Source: Melioribacteraceae bacterium (GTDB lineage: Bacteria > Bacteroidota > Ignavibacteria > Ignavibacteriales > Melioribacteraceae). Taken from it: 64,000 bases of DNA. Position numbers and translations under genes: made by a program. The DNA lies in assembly GCA_016927595.1 (NCBI GenBank), contig JAFGMI010000018.1, forward strand, positions 161,697 to 225,696, in the 5' to 3' direction. The notes under the pieces were generated by a model, which had not been told where the DNA came from, did no database searches, and was given only the letters and a program-made list of their open reading frames with translations. This document shows, in pieces, positions 36,630 to 45,474 of this stretch (its first letter is position 1; every line of letters starts with the position of its first letter).

Positions 36630-38054
36630 ATGTATAACCTGCTGGAAATACCTGATAGTTCAGATATATTTATCGAAACCGAAAAACATAAATTTAGCTA
36701 CCGCGACTTTTCCGCAATGGTTAATTCTTCTGCAGTCGAGTTGAAAAATTATGGTATAATTTACGACGAGATAGTTCCTGTTCTTATTAGTCATAACTAT
36801 AAATTTGTAACAGCCGTTTTTTCTCTTTGGTATACAGGCGCTATTCCTGTCCCCGTTAGTATTAAATCTACACATTTCGAATTGAATGAAATTATAAACT
36901 CGCTGAATGCCAGGCATTTGATTACGGATCAGGATAGTCTGATGCTGGAAAATATTCATATTATAAGAATTACTGAAGTACCCGGGACTCCATCGGATTT
37001 TTCAGAAAAAGTGGAGTTCAATGAAGACAATGATGCATTGATTTTATATTCTTCAGGAACAACAGGAAAGAGCAAACCTCTGCTTCTTAATTACAAAAGT
37101 TTTATTGAGAGCTACAATGCAATAAGTAAGTATGACCTTTACTCCAATGACGACCGTTTCCTGGCAAGTCTGCCTTTCAATCATATAGGCGGATTTTCAA
37201 TTATTATAAGAGCATTTCTTTCAAAGGCAACTTTATTAATTCCCGATTCCACAGACTATGTTTCAGTCGGCATATTTATGCAGAATTATAATCCAAGCAT
37301 TATGTCAGTAGTTCCGACAAGTTTGAAACGAATGCTTGATGCAAACATTACTCCTGGCAAAAATTTAAGATCTATATATGTTGGCGGCGCAGCTTCCGAT
37401 AATAAACTGATCAGCAAAGCTGTTGAAAAGGAATTCCCAGTGGTTAAAGTATATGGTTCAACCGAAACATGCGCTATGGTGTGTGCATTCAGACCCGCCG
37501 AAGAAAAGCAAAATGTTAGTGCTTCGGGATATGCGCTTGGTGATAATAAGATATATATTCGGGGTGAGGATGGAAAGTACCTTGCTAATAATCAACCAGG
37601 CGAGGTTGTCGTCAGGTCCAAGTCCTTGTTTAAAGAATATTATAACGACCGTGCTGCAACAGTTAATGCAAAGAAGGATGATTGCTATTTTTCAGATGAT
37701 TTAGGATTTATCGATGAAAACGGATTATTAACGGTAGTCGGCAGGGTTGACGATGTTATTATTTCAGGTGGTGAGAAAATATTTCCGGGTGAGATTGAAA
37801 ATGAGCTGATGAAGTTTGAAGAGGTGATGGATTGTTGTGTTATCGGCATCCCGGATGATGTCTGGGGTCAAAAAGTAACAGCATATGTTGTGGTCAATGA
37901 TACCGACTCTGTGTCGGATCAAAAAATAAAAAGTGCTCTTAAAACAAAATTAACCGGTTATAAAATACCCAAGATCATATATATAGTGGATTCTCTTCCT
38001 TACAATTCATTCGGGAAAATCGACAGGAAAAAACTGAATGATTTTACTCCCTGA
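36630..38054 (+). CDS. menE: o-Succinylbenzoate-CoA ligase
   Basis: About 474 residues from ATG 36630 (MYNLLEIPDS); a TTG at 36609 inside the menC end would add seven residues. AMP-binding motifs: LYSSGTTGKSKPLLLNY, VYGSTETCAMV, YFSDDLGFIDENGLLTVVGR and the C-terminal Lys region YNSFGKIDRKKL. It activates o-succinylbenzoate with ATP and CoA for MenB. It ends overlapping the thioesterase gene on the other strand by 11 bp. Confidence 0.95.
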   Translation: MYNLLEIPDSSDIFIETEKHKFSYRDFSAMVNSSAVELKNYGIIYDEIVPVLISHNYKFVTAVFSLWYTGAIPVPVSIKSTHFELNEIINSLNARHLITDQDSLMLENIHIIRITEVPGTPSDFSEKVEFNEDNDALILYSSGTTGKSKPLLLNYKSFIESYNAISKYDLYSNDDRFLASLPFNHIGGFSIIIRAFLSKATLLIPDSTDYVSVGIFMQNYNPSIMSVVPTSLKRMLDANITPGKNLRSIYVGGAASDNKLISKAVEKEFPVVKVYGSTETCAMVCAFRPAEEKQNVSASGYALGDNKIYIRGEDGKYLANNQPGEVVVRSKSLFKEYYNDRAATVNAKKDDCYFSDDLGFIDENGLLTVVGRVDDVIISGGEKIFPGEIENELMKFEEVMDCCVIGIPDDVWGQKVTAYVVVNDTDSVSDQKIKSALKTKLTGYKIPKIIYIVDSLPYNSFGKIDRKKLNDFTP

Positions 38055-38448
38055 TGTGTTCAGATAAATAAAATTTAACATCTTCTGGCAATTGAGTTTT
38101 TCTATTATTCTCTTTTTCAATGCATACATGAACTGTCTTTAATAAAACCGTTTCTGTATTTTCACTCTTAATTACTCTGTAAATTATCGAGTATGAACTA
38201 TCTCTGATTTCTCCAACCTCTAATTGAATTCTAACTTCGTCATGCAGTTTCAGCGGTTGAAAGTATTTTGCTTCCGCACTAACAACCGGGAAAATAACCT
38301 CTTCATCCGAAAATAAATTCCATCCGAGATCCGCTTCTACAATAAATTCTTCATATGCATCGTGTGCCATCTTAAAAACATTAGCAAAAAATACCACTCC
38401 TGCCGGATCGCATTCGGAAAATTTAATTTTACTTTTGTAAATAAACAC
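38044..38448 (-). CDS. Hotdog acyl-CoA thioesterase, probably DHNA-CoA hydrolase
   Basis: 134 residues. The 4-hydroxybenzoyl-CoA thioesterase pattern FSECDPAGVVFFANVFKMAH carries the catalytic Asp 14. By location next to all the men genes it is the best candidate for hydrolysing 1,4-dihydroxy-2-naphthoyl-CoA, a step MenA needs first and for which no other gene is seen here. It is on the opposite strand and converges with menE, so it is transcribed separately. Substrate inferred from context. Confidence 0.85.
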   Translation of the reverse strand: MFIYKSKIKFSECDPAGVVFFANVFKMAHDAYEEFIVEADLGWNLFSDEEVIFPVVSAEAKYFQPLKLHDEVRIQLEVGEIRDSSYSIIYRVIKSENTETVLLKTVHVCIEKENNRKTQLPEDVKFYLSEHIRE

Positions 38449-38545
38449 ATCCCCTCCGCAATTTAATTCTTCTATAAAATAATTCTTTTTACACTATAAT
38501 TTTACCTCAAAATATTTAGTTTCGCTATGAACAATATTTGTAAAT

Positions 38546-39865
38546 ATGAAATTTCCAGCTCAGATAATAATTATTTGTTTATCAATTACCTTGACTCTTA
38601 CTGCTCAGCAGAAGGAAATCCGACACGAATATTATAAAAGCGGTGCTTTGAAGAGCAAGGGTGAGTTTTTTGATGGACTTCGCCAGGGTGTGTACCTTGA
38701 GTATTATGAAAGCGGACAGTTGTGGAAAGAATGGAATTTTGAAAAGGGAAAGGAAACAGATATATCAAAATGGTATTTTGAGGATGGAACTCTGAGTATG
38801 GAGTGGCATTACAGGGACGGTCTGCTTCAGGGCGAATCGAAGTGGTATTATGAAACGGGAGAGTTATGGGCAGAGCCTTATTATCAAAACGGCAAACAGA
38901 ACGGTTTCACAAAAACCTATTATAAATCCGGTGCATTGCAGGGAATCTGGAGTTATACTGATGGGGAATTAAACGGTTTATCTAAAATATTTTTTGAGAA
39001 CGGCGGTCTGGAGGTTGAAAGGAATTACGTGAACGGAAAGCTGAACGGAATAGCAAAGGTATATTACGATTTCGGAGAGCTCGCACTTGAAGCAAATTAT
39101 AAAGATGACAAACTCGATGGGATTTCATATTTGTATTATCCTGACGGGACAATAAAAGTTATTGACACCTATGATAAGGGACAAATTATTAAACGGGTTA
39201 AGTACGATTACGGCAGTAAAGTTGAAAAAATAGAACGCCGATTTAAAGAATATTATCCACAGGGTACGCTAAAGTCTGTTCTTAATTTCTGGGAAAGCAG
39301 TAAGGACGGGGAAAACAGAGAGTATTATGAAAACGGATTTTTGCGGTCACAGGAATTTTTTGTAGCGGGAATACTGGACAGCACCTGCAAATATTATTAC
39401 GACAACGGGGTTGTCAGTGAAATTGTAAATTACAGCATGGGCATTAAAAACGGATTATATCAAAAATTCAACAGGGGGGGTATCCTTATTGCCGAAGAAT
39501 ATTACTCGGGAAATCTGCTAGACGGGATATCCAAAAAATTCTACGATTCGGGGGAACTCCGGATTGAGCAGATATATAACGGTGGATCCCTGCACGGCAC
39601 GTCGAAATATTTTTATCAGAACGGTAATATTAAATCGAAAGAGATTTATATTAGCGGGAAAAAAGAAGGGACAGCTACGTGGTATTATGAAAATGGTGAG
39701 GTTTCGGATTATTTTGTATTTGAGGATAATTTACTTCACGGAATCATTTATTCTTATTATGCCGATGGTATGCTGAGAAGAGAAGCTCAGTACAAAGAAG
39801 GCATCCTTGTTGCAGAAACACTTTATGATAATAACGGAATGAAACTCTCCGCAATAAACTATTGA
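38546..39865 (+). CDS. MORN-like (YwqK-type) repeat protein, exported
   Basis: 439 residues with a signal peptide ending TLTAQQK. The rest is about 15-16 copies of a 23-25 residue motif of the form YYExGxLxxxxxYxxGKLNG, the MORN_2 repeat found in 'YwqK family antitoxin'-named proteins. Despite that name no toxin lies beside it. Such repeats form open beta-hairpin solenoids for protein or lipid contact. Function unknown. It ends 7 bp into the aroE gene on the opposite strand. Confidence 0.85.
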   Translation: MKFPAQIIIICLSITLTLTAQQKEIRHEYYKSGALKSKGEFFDGLRQGVYLEYYESGQLWKEWNFEKGKETDISKWYFEDGTLSMEWHYRDGLLQGESKWYYETGELWAEPYYQNGKQNGFTKTYYKSGALQGIWSYTDGELNGLSKIFFENGGLEVERNYVNGKLNGIAKVYYDFGELALEANYKDDKLDGISYLYYPDGTIKVIDTYDKGQIIKRVKYDYGSKVEKIERRFKEYYPQGTLKSVLNFWESSKDGENREYYENGFLRSQEFFVAGILDSTCKYYYDNGVVSEIVNYSMGIKNGLYQKFNRGGILIAEEYYSGNLLDGISKKFYDSGELRIEQIYNGGSLHGTSKYFYQNGNIKSKEIYISGKKEGTATWYYENGEVSDYFVFEDNLLHGIIYSYYADGMLRREAQYKEGILVAETLYDNNGMKLSAINY

Positions 39866-40740
39866 TCTTCCAGGTACGATTCTAAAGTTTTATATATTTT
39901 TTCCACCATCATTTTCTCTCCGGTCCATAACTCATAGGACCTGGCTCCCTGCTCTACAAACATTTTAAGACCGTTTATTGTTTTAGCCCCCTGCCTTTCG
40001 GCGATTCGTAAAAATTTGGTCTTAACCGGATTATAAACAATATCAAATACAATCTGGTTGTCAGTAAAAGATTTTTCTATGGTTGTTGCAGAGTCGTCTA
40101 TGTCAGGGAACATTCCGATGTTCGATGTATTTATGATCAACTTGGATTTATTGAACAGACTCACCAAATCGGGCGGTACCAGTTCGTAAATCTTAATTTT
40201 TTCGTAAAGCATCTTTGCCGTAAAATAATCTTTCAATGACTCTGCTTTCTGAACAGTTCTGTTAACGATATTTATTCTATTCACTTTGAAATATCTTATC
40301 AAAGCATAAATCACACTTCTTGCAGCGCCGCCTGCTCCGATAACAATTACATCGAGATCAGTAATTTCTTCCCTGTATTCATTCAACGATGCCGTTATTC
40401 CGTAAACATCTGTGTTGTACCCATGCAGTAATCCGTTTTCATTTACTACGGTATTAACAGCACCAATAACGCTTGCTTCCTCGGATATATCGGATAAATA
40501 TTCCGTTATTTTTTCTTTAAGAGGAAGAGTTACATTAAACCCCTTTATTCCGAGTGCTGTCATACCTTTAATGGCATCTTTCAGGCTCGATAAGGGGACA
40601 TCAAATGGCAGGTAGATGTAATCGAGATTTGCGAACTCAAACGCCAGGTTGTGCATTAAAGGCGAAAAAGAATGTTTGATCGGATGACCGATTACACCAA
40701 TTATTTTTGTGTTGTGATTAAACTTGTCGTTAAGTTGCAT
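39859..40740 (-). CDS. aroE: Shikimate dehydrogenase
   Basis: 293 residues. Substrate site IGHPIKHSFSPLMHNLAFE, catalytic Lys in FNVTLPLKEKI, nucleotide site VIGAGGAARSVIYAL, and the end LKMFVEQGARSYELWTG. It reduces 3-dehydroshikimate with NADPH in the chorismate pathway, which also feeds the menaquinone cluster. It follows the TPR gene on the same strand after 23 bp. Confidence 0.96.
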   Translation of the reverse strand: MQLNDKFNHNTKIIGVIGHPIKHSFSPLMHNLAFEFANLDYIYLPFDVPLSSLKDAIKGMTALGIKGFNVTLPLKEKITEYLSDISEEASVIGAVNTVVNENGLLHGYNTDVYGITASLNEYREEITDLDVIVIGAGGAARSVIYALIRYFKVNRINIVNRTVQKAESLKDYFTAKMLYEKIKIYELVPPDLVSLFNKSKLIINTSNIGMFPDIDDSATTIEKSFTDNQIVFDIVYNPVKTKFLRIAERQGAKTINGLKMFVEQGARSYELWTGEKMMVEKIYKTLESYLEDQ

Positions 40741-40763
40741 TTGATTTTTAATCCTTGAATGAA

Positions 40764-42179
40764 TTACTCATCTTCGATGAGTTTGAAAATAATTTTGGAC
40801 GTCTTGGACTCCGGATATTCCTTGGCAAACTTACTTCTAAAGTTAGGATCCAGAGCAAATGCCGATTTTAAGTACTCTGCAGCTTCACCAGGTTGGCTTA
40901 AAAGCAGCTTTAATTTAGCTTTCCCGTAGTATGCATTTGCATTTTCCGGTTTCAGTTCAATGCACTTATTAAAAGCATCAATTCCTTTATTCCACTCACC
41001 GGTCTCAATATATACTTCGGCAAGTTTAAACCATAAATCATGATCAGAAGGATCTATTTTTATTGCTTTCTCGTAGTAAGCAACGGAAGTCTTAAAGTCC
41101 CCTTTCATGAAATGTACGGATGCAATTCCATGCAGAGAATCGACTGAAGAATTATTTGCTGCCAATGCAAAACCAAAATCAGCGAGCGCCTTATCCAGGT
41201 TTTCTTTCTGCAGATAACAGAATCCTCTTGCAGTAAATGCCTCAAAATAATTTTTGTCTAGTTTTATTGCTTTGGTATAGCTCCTGATAGCATAATCAAT
41301 CTGGTTTAAGTCTTCATATGTTTGCCCAAGTGTGTACCATATAGCTTCATCATCCGGATCAAGATTCGATGCCTCTTTAATAGCTTTCAGCGCATCTTTC
41401 AACCTGCCCAGGTTAGCATATGCAACTCCTAGGTTAAACCAAGCGCTCGAAAAATCCTCTTTAACAGCCAGAGATAACTCAAACACATTTGCAGCCTGTT
41501 CAAAACGACCACTGCGTATAAGCACTATGCCTTTATTATATAATGCTGTTGAACTATAGGGTTCGAATTCAAGAAACTTATCATATGCCGCAAGTGCTTT
41601 ATCAAAATCATCTACATTTTCATAACAATAGCCGAGTTCATACCATGCATCGCTGTATCCGGGATCCGACTCAATGCTTTTTTCCAGATAATTAATCGCT
41701 ATCGTAAACATATCCCTTTTTTCAAACAGCATGCCCAGGTTGAATAAAACCTCCTCGTTTTCAGGCTCAATCGAAAGAGCTTTTTCCAGCGTTTCACAGG
41801 CTTTATCGAAAAATCCGAGGTTGTCTTCAGATATTGCTTTGTTAAGTAAAGTTTCTACATCAGCGGGATTTAAAGTAAGCGACTTTTCAAAACTTTCAAG
41901 CGCTTCTTCAAATTCGAATTTATTGTTGTGAAATACACCCTTGCACTGCCATAATTCAGCGCTGTAGGGCACTGCCTCAAGAACTGCTTCTGTTATGTAT
42001 AGTCCTTCGGCAATATAATCGATATCAATACAGAGTTGAACCGTCTCTTCAAGAAAATCAATATTCTGATAAACCGTACCCTGATCAAGTATTGCCTGGG
42101 ATAAAACAACACGTTCTATTAATTCTTCTTCAGACGGATCGTATGAATCATCATCAGAATAGTTTTCAAAAAATTCCAT
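40764..42179 (-). CDS. Tetratricopeptide repeat protein
   Basis: 471 residues made almost wholly of about 12 TPR units such as DAWYELGYCYENVDDFDKAL and AWFNLGVAYANLGRLKDALK. There is an acidic N-terminus (MEFFENYSDDDSYDPSEEEL) and no signal peptide, so it is likely a cytoplasmic scaffold. TPR proteins of this form are very common in the phylum and give no specific role. It probably shares a transcript with aroE. Confidence 0.92.
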   Translation of the reverse strand: MEFFENYSDDDSYDPSEEELIERVVLSQAILDQGTVYQNIDFLEETVQLCIDIDYIAEGLYITEAVLEAVPYSAELWQCKGVFHNNKFEFEEALESFEKSLTLNPADVETLLNKAISEDNLGFFDKACETLEKALSIEPENEEVLFNLGMLFEKRDMFTIAINYLEKSIESDPGYSDAWYELGYCYENVDDFDKALAAYDKFLEFEPYSSTALYNKGIVLIRSGRFEQAANVFELSLAVKEDFSSAWFNLGVAYANLGRLKDALKAIKEASNLDPDDEAIWYTLGQTYEDLNQIDYAIRSYTKAIKLDKNYFEAFTARGFCYLQKENLDKALADFGFALAANNSSVDSLHGIASVHFMKGDFKTSVAYYEKAIKIDPSDHDLWFKLAEVYIETGEWNKGIDAFNKCIELKPENANAYYGKAKLKLLLSQPGEAAEYLKSAFALDPNFRSKFAKEYPESKTSKIIFKLIEDE

Positions 42180-42297
42180 TTACTACCTGTATAATTTGAA
42201 CAAAATCTATTACTATAGGTTGTTAAAATCAAGTTGATTTTAAGAAGAGAATATATTTTGAATAGTAAAATTAATTTGACTAATTATTAAATTATGT

Positions 42298-43521
42298 TTA
42301 TAAAAAGTTGAAGCCGTCAGAGAAAGACAGTGTATGAGTAATTAATTCCTCCCCGTACCTTTTATTATATTCTTTTCTTATAGTGTCCGAGAATTTCTGC
42401 ACTTCAGAAGCTTTCACAATATTGAACACTCCTTCAATAGGTGAACAACTTATCATTTTAGATGCAATAACTGATTTGAAATCAGCGGCAATGTTCAAGA
42501 TGTAATCGAGCTTTTCAGATCCTATCTCATAATCATTTCTTAAACTAATGTGCGATTCTTTTACTATTCTTCTGAAACCGTCCGGTTCCTTTTTACGCAA
42601 CATCTCGATCGCCTGCTCAACTCTAATTCTTTCATTAACATTGTAGAATACCCTGTTGTATACTTTTCTGGGGATCATGTGATAATGGCGTTTTAAAAAA
42701 TCCGGATTAACATCTCTTAGGTTTTTTATACCCCATATGTATAATCTTAATCCGTCGACTCCCACTTTGCATTCCGATATTCTCTCGTTACAAACTTCAG
42801 AAATTTTATCAATAACTTTTCCTGTATCACAAATAACAATGTTATAATCGTCTGTGCCGATTTTTATCAGTTTAACAGAGTTATCTCTCAAATCATTTAA
42901 TATAAAAGAACCTGATTTTGCTTTCAGTATTGTCTGATGATGTGTTTTGTTGCATATGGGACCTATAAAGCTTATCTCTGCTTCCCTCGATATATCTATT
43001 ATTTCATCATCTGCCAGCTTAAGGCGCATTAATTTATTAAAAGCCGATATAAAAGCTATCTGATGGGCGCTAATCCTTCCTAGACCCAATACCGAAGGAA
43101 TGTTCGAATTTATTCTGCAGTCAAACCCGCAGTTCAATAATTTTCTCTCTTTTAGCAATCGTAACAGCGGACCGAAAGAAATATCACCGCATTTTATATC
43201 AATCTCGCTCACGCTCTCAATGGAAGTTTTATATTCGAATTCGCAGTCGCCGAAAACAAAATTAATCTCCTGATCCTGTCTCTTAATGATTTCCGCCTCT
43301 GCAAATCTGTCAACCGCACATGATAAAATAATTCCATCGTTGTAGTGCGTGTGATCTCCAAGAATAATTATACTTGCCGGTACCCTGACTGAAGCGGAAT
43401 TTTTATTACTTCCGTTAATATTTCTTTCACCGGATTTTTCAGTACTTGTAAAATTTGCACACATAATCAAATAAGATTTTAGAGATTCTTTTATCTTATT
43501 AAGGAAGACAATAATCCCCAA
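42298..43521 (-). CDS. Galactokinase-family protein with decayed active site
   Basis: 407 residues. The overall layout follows galactokinase (GHMP kinases): the motif-1 region VPASIIILGDHTHYNDG (residues 48-63), the helix SHISLRNDYEIGSEKLDYI (about 323-341) and a C-terminal half of normal length. But the key residues are changed. GEHTD is GDHTH, the ATP-binding P-x3-GLSSS loop is SVLGLGRISA (about 143-152), the catalytic MDQ is THHQ (193-196), and the GGGFGG loop is ISCSPIEG (about 357-364). It is probably catalytically dead; it may be a sugar sensor or structural paralogue. TTG start at 43521 keeps the N-terminal helix; ATG 43464 is the alternative. Confidence 0.75.
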   Translation of the reverse strand: MGIIVFLNKIKESLKSYLIMCANFTSTEKSGERNINGSNKNSASVRVPASIIILGDHTHYNDGIILSCAVDRFAEAEIIKRQDQEINFVFGDCEFEYKTSIESVSEIDIKCGDISFGPLLRLLKERKLLNCGFDCRINSNIPSVLGLGRISAHQIAFISAFNKLMRLKLADDEIIDISREAEISFIGPICNKTHHQTILKAKSGSFILNDLRDNSVKLIKIGTDDYNIVICDTGKVIDKISEVCNERISECKVGVDGLRLYIWGIKNLRDVNPDFLKRHYHMIPRKVYNRVFYNVNERIRVEQAIEMLRKKEPDGFRRIVKESHISLRNDYEIGSEKLDYILNIAADFKSVIASKMISCSPIEGVFNIVKASEVQKFSDTIRKEYNKRYGEELITHTLSFSDGFNFL

Positions 43522-43601
43522 ATAAGCATTAATTAGTAAAGAAATTTTATTGTTGAAAAATAGCTAATTCCTTTTTCAGAAACCCAATTAATTACGTAAA
43601 T

Positions 43602-44156
43602 TTGAGTTTATTCAACTTAAATAAGATATTAAATAGCCTAACTAACGTGCAAAAATTTTTGTCGGTTGTAGATTTAATTATAAATAAATCGGGTAAACTT
43701 GCCGCCGCATTATCTACTGTTTTAGTCCTTCTTGTGTGCTATGATGTTACAGCCAGGTATATTCTGAAATCATCAGACGTTTGGATTCAGGAACTTGAAT
43801 GGCATATTTTCGCATTTATTTTCCTCGTCGGAGCAGCTTATACATTGAAGGATGATAGTCATGTCCGTGTTGATCTTTTATACACAAAATTTCCGGTTAA
43901 ATACAAGAACTTGGTAAACATTGCAGGGATACTTTTTTTTCTTATACCGTTTGCTGTTGTTATAATATATGCCTCAAGAAATTTTGTTTACAGCTCTTTC
44001 ACAATTGGTGAATCATCGCCCGACCCGGGTGGTCTTCCCGCCAGGTTTATTGTAAAATCGATCATTCCTATTTCTTTTTTCCTATTACTGCTTCAGGGAT
44101 TTGCTCTATTAATCAAAACATTTATGATTTCAAGAAAGCTGCCGGATAAAGAATAA
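43602..44156 (+). CDS. TRAP transporter small permease (DctQ)
   Basis: 184 residues with four membrane helices and the DctQ motif ELEWHIFAFIFLVGAAYTLK. No ATG is near the start; TTG 43602 or GTG 43647 are possible. It couples with the large permease that starts 1 bp after its stop. TRAP transporters use sodium gradients to import organic acids caught by a periplasmic binding protein. Confidence 0.9.
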   Translation: MSLFNLNKILNSLTNVQKFLSVVDLIINKSGKLAAALSTVLVLLVCYDVTARYILKSSDVWIQELEWHIFAFIFLVGAAYTLKDDSHVRVDLLYTKFPVKYKNLVNIAGILFFLIPFAVVIIYASRNFVYSSFTIGESSPDPGGLPARFIVKSIIPISFFLLLLQGFALLIKTFMISRKLPDKE

Positions 44157-44157
44157 T

Positions 44158-45474
44158 ATGGACGCGACCCCAATAATATTTTTCGTTGTCGTACTTCTGC
44201 TTCTCCTCGCCGGATTCCCTGTAAGTTTTACTCTTGGAGGCGCTTCAGTTTTATTCGGATTGTTTACTTTCGGCATCGACTTTTTTAATCTGCTGCCTCT
44301 GAGAATCTGGGGTATAATGGACAACTATATTTTAATGGCGGTACCGCTGTTTATATATATGGGAGTAATGTTCGAGAAATCCGGACTCGCAGAAGAACTT
44401 TTAGAAACAATGGCATTACTTTTCGGAAAACTAAGAGGCGGTTTAGCTATTTCGGTTCTTATTGTAGGCGCCATGCTTGCAGCCGCAACCGGCATTGTAG
44501 GTGCAACGGTAGTTACTATGGGTGTTTTAACTCTTCCTACAATGTTAAAAAAAGGTTACAAGGTTGAAGTAGCAACCGGAATAATTTCCGCATCCGGTAC
44601 GCTGGGTCAAATAATCCCGCCAAGTATCGTGCTCGTACTGCTGGGAAGTGTCTTAAATATTTCTGTCGGCGACCTATTTATTGCAGCGGTAATACCTGGA
44701 TTAATACTTGTCGGATTGTATTTGCTGTGGATAATATACATAGCTATCTTCAAACCTGCGCAGGCACCATCAATGCCCGAGGAAGACCTGCAGCAATTCA
44801 AGGGCAAATTAAAATATAAAAGAATTTTAACCGCCTTTATAGTTCCGTTTTTATTGATAACTGCCGTGCTCGGTTCAATATTTGCTGGTGTTGCCTCACC
44901 TACGGAAGCTGCCGCTATCGGGGCTCTGGGTGCGACTTTACTCACAATTATAAAGGGAAAGTTCAACAAGACGATTCTGCACGATGTAAGTATGAGTACA
45001 ATGAAACTTACCAGTATGGCATTTATGATACTTGTAGGTGCATCTGCATTCGGATTGGTTTTCAGAGGTATGGGCGGCGATATTTACCTTACAAATTTAA
45101 TCACCGGCGGGGGGATAGAACCAAACCATTTTTTAGCGATAATTATGATCATTATCTTCATAGCCGGTTTCTTTATCGACTTTATTGAGATCACATTTAT
45201 AATCGTACCTGTAGTTGCACCAATTTTTCTTCACTTGAACATTGACCTGACCTGGATTGGTGTCCTGATAGCAATGAATCTTCAAACATCTTTTTTAACG
45301 CCCCCCTTCGGATTCGCACTCTTTTTCCTTAAAGGAGTTGCTCCTGATGGGGTTACAACACAACATATTTACAAAGGGATTATACCTTACGTAGTTATAC
45401 AACTGATCGGTTTAATGATAGTAATACTTTTTCCGGAAACAGCTATGTGGCTTCCCCGCGTAATCGGTAATTAA
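44158..45474 (+). CDS. TRAP transporter large permease (DctM)
   Basis: 438 residues, about 12 membrane helices, with the DctM pattern VPLFIYMGVMFEKSGLAEEL, ASGTLGQIIPPSIVLVLLG and SPTEAAAIGALGA. It forms the transport channel with DctQ. The gene ends four bases into the binding-protein gene on the opposite strand. Confidence 0.95.
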   Translation: MDATPIIFFVVVLLLLLAGFPVSFTLGGASVLFGLFTFGIDFFNLLPLRIWGIMDNYILMAVPLFIYMGVMFEKSGLAEELLETMALLFGKLRGGLAISVLIVGAMLAAATGIVGATVVTMGVLTLPTMLKKGYKVEVATGIISASGTLGQIIPPSIVLVLLGSVLNISVGDLFIAAVIPGLILVGLYLLWIIYIAIFKPAQAPSMPEEDLQQFKGKLKYKRILTAFIVPFLLITAVLGSIFAGVASPTEAAAIGALGATLLTIIKGKFNKTILHDVSMSTMKLTSMAFMILVGASAFGLVFRGMGGDIYLTNLITGGGIEPNHFLAIIMIIIFIAGFFIDFIEITFIIVPVVAPIFLHLNIDLTWIGVLIAMNLQTSFLTPPFGFALFFLKGVAPDGVTTQHIYKGIIPYVVIQLIGLMIVILFPETAMWLPRVIGN

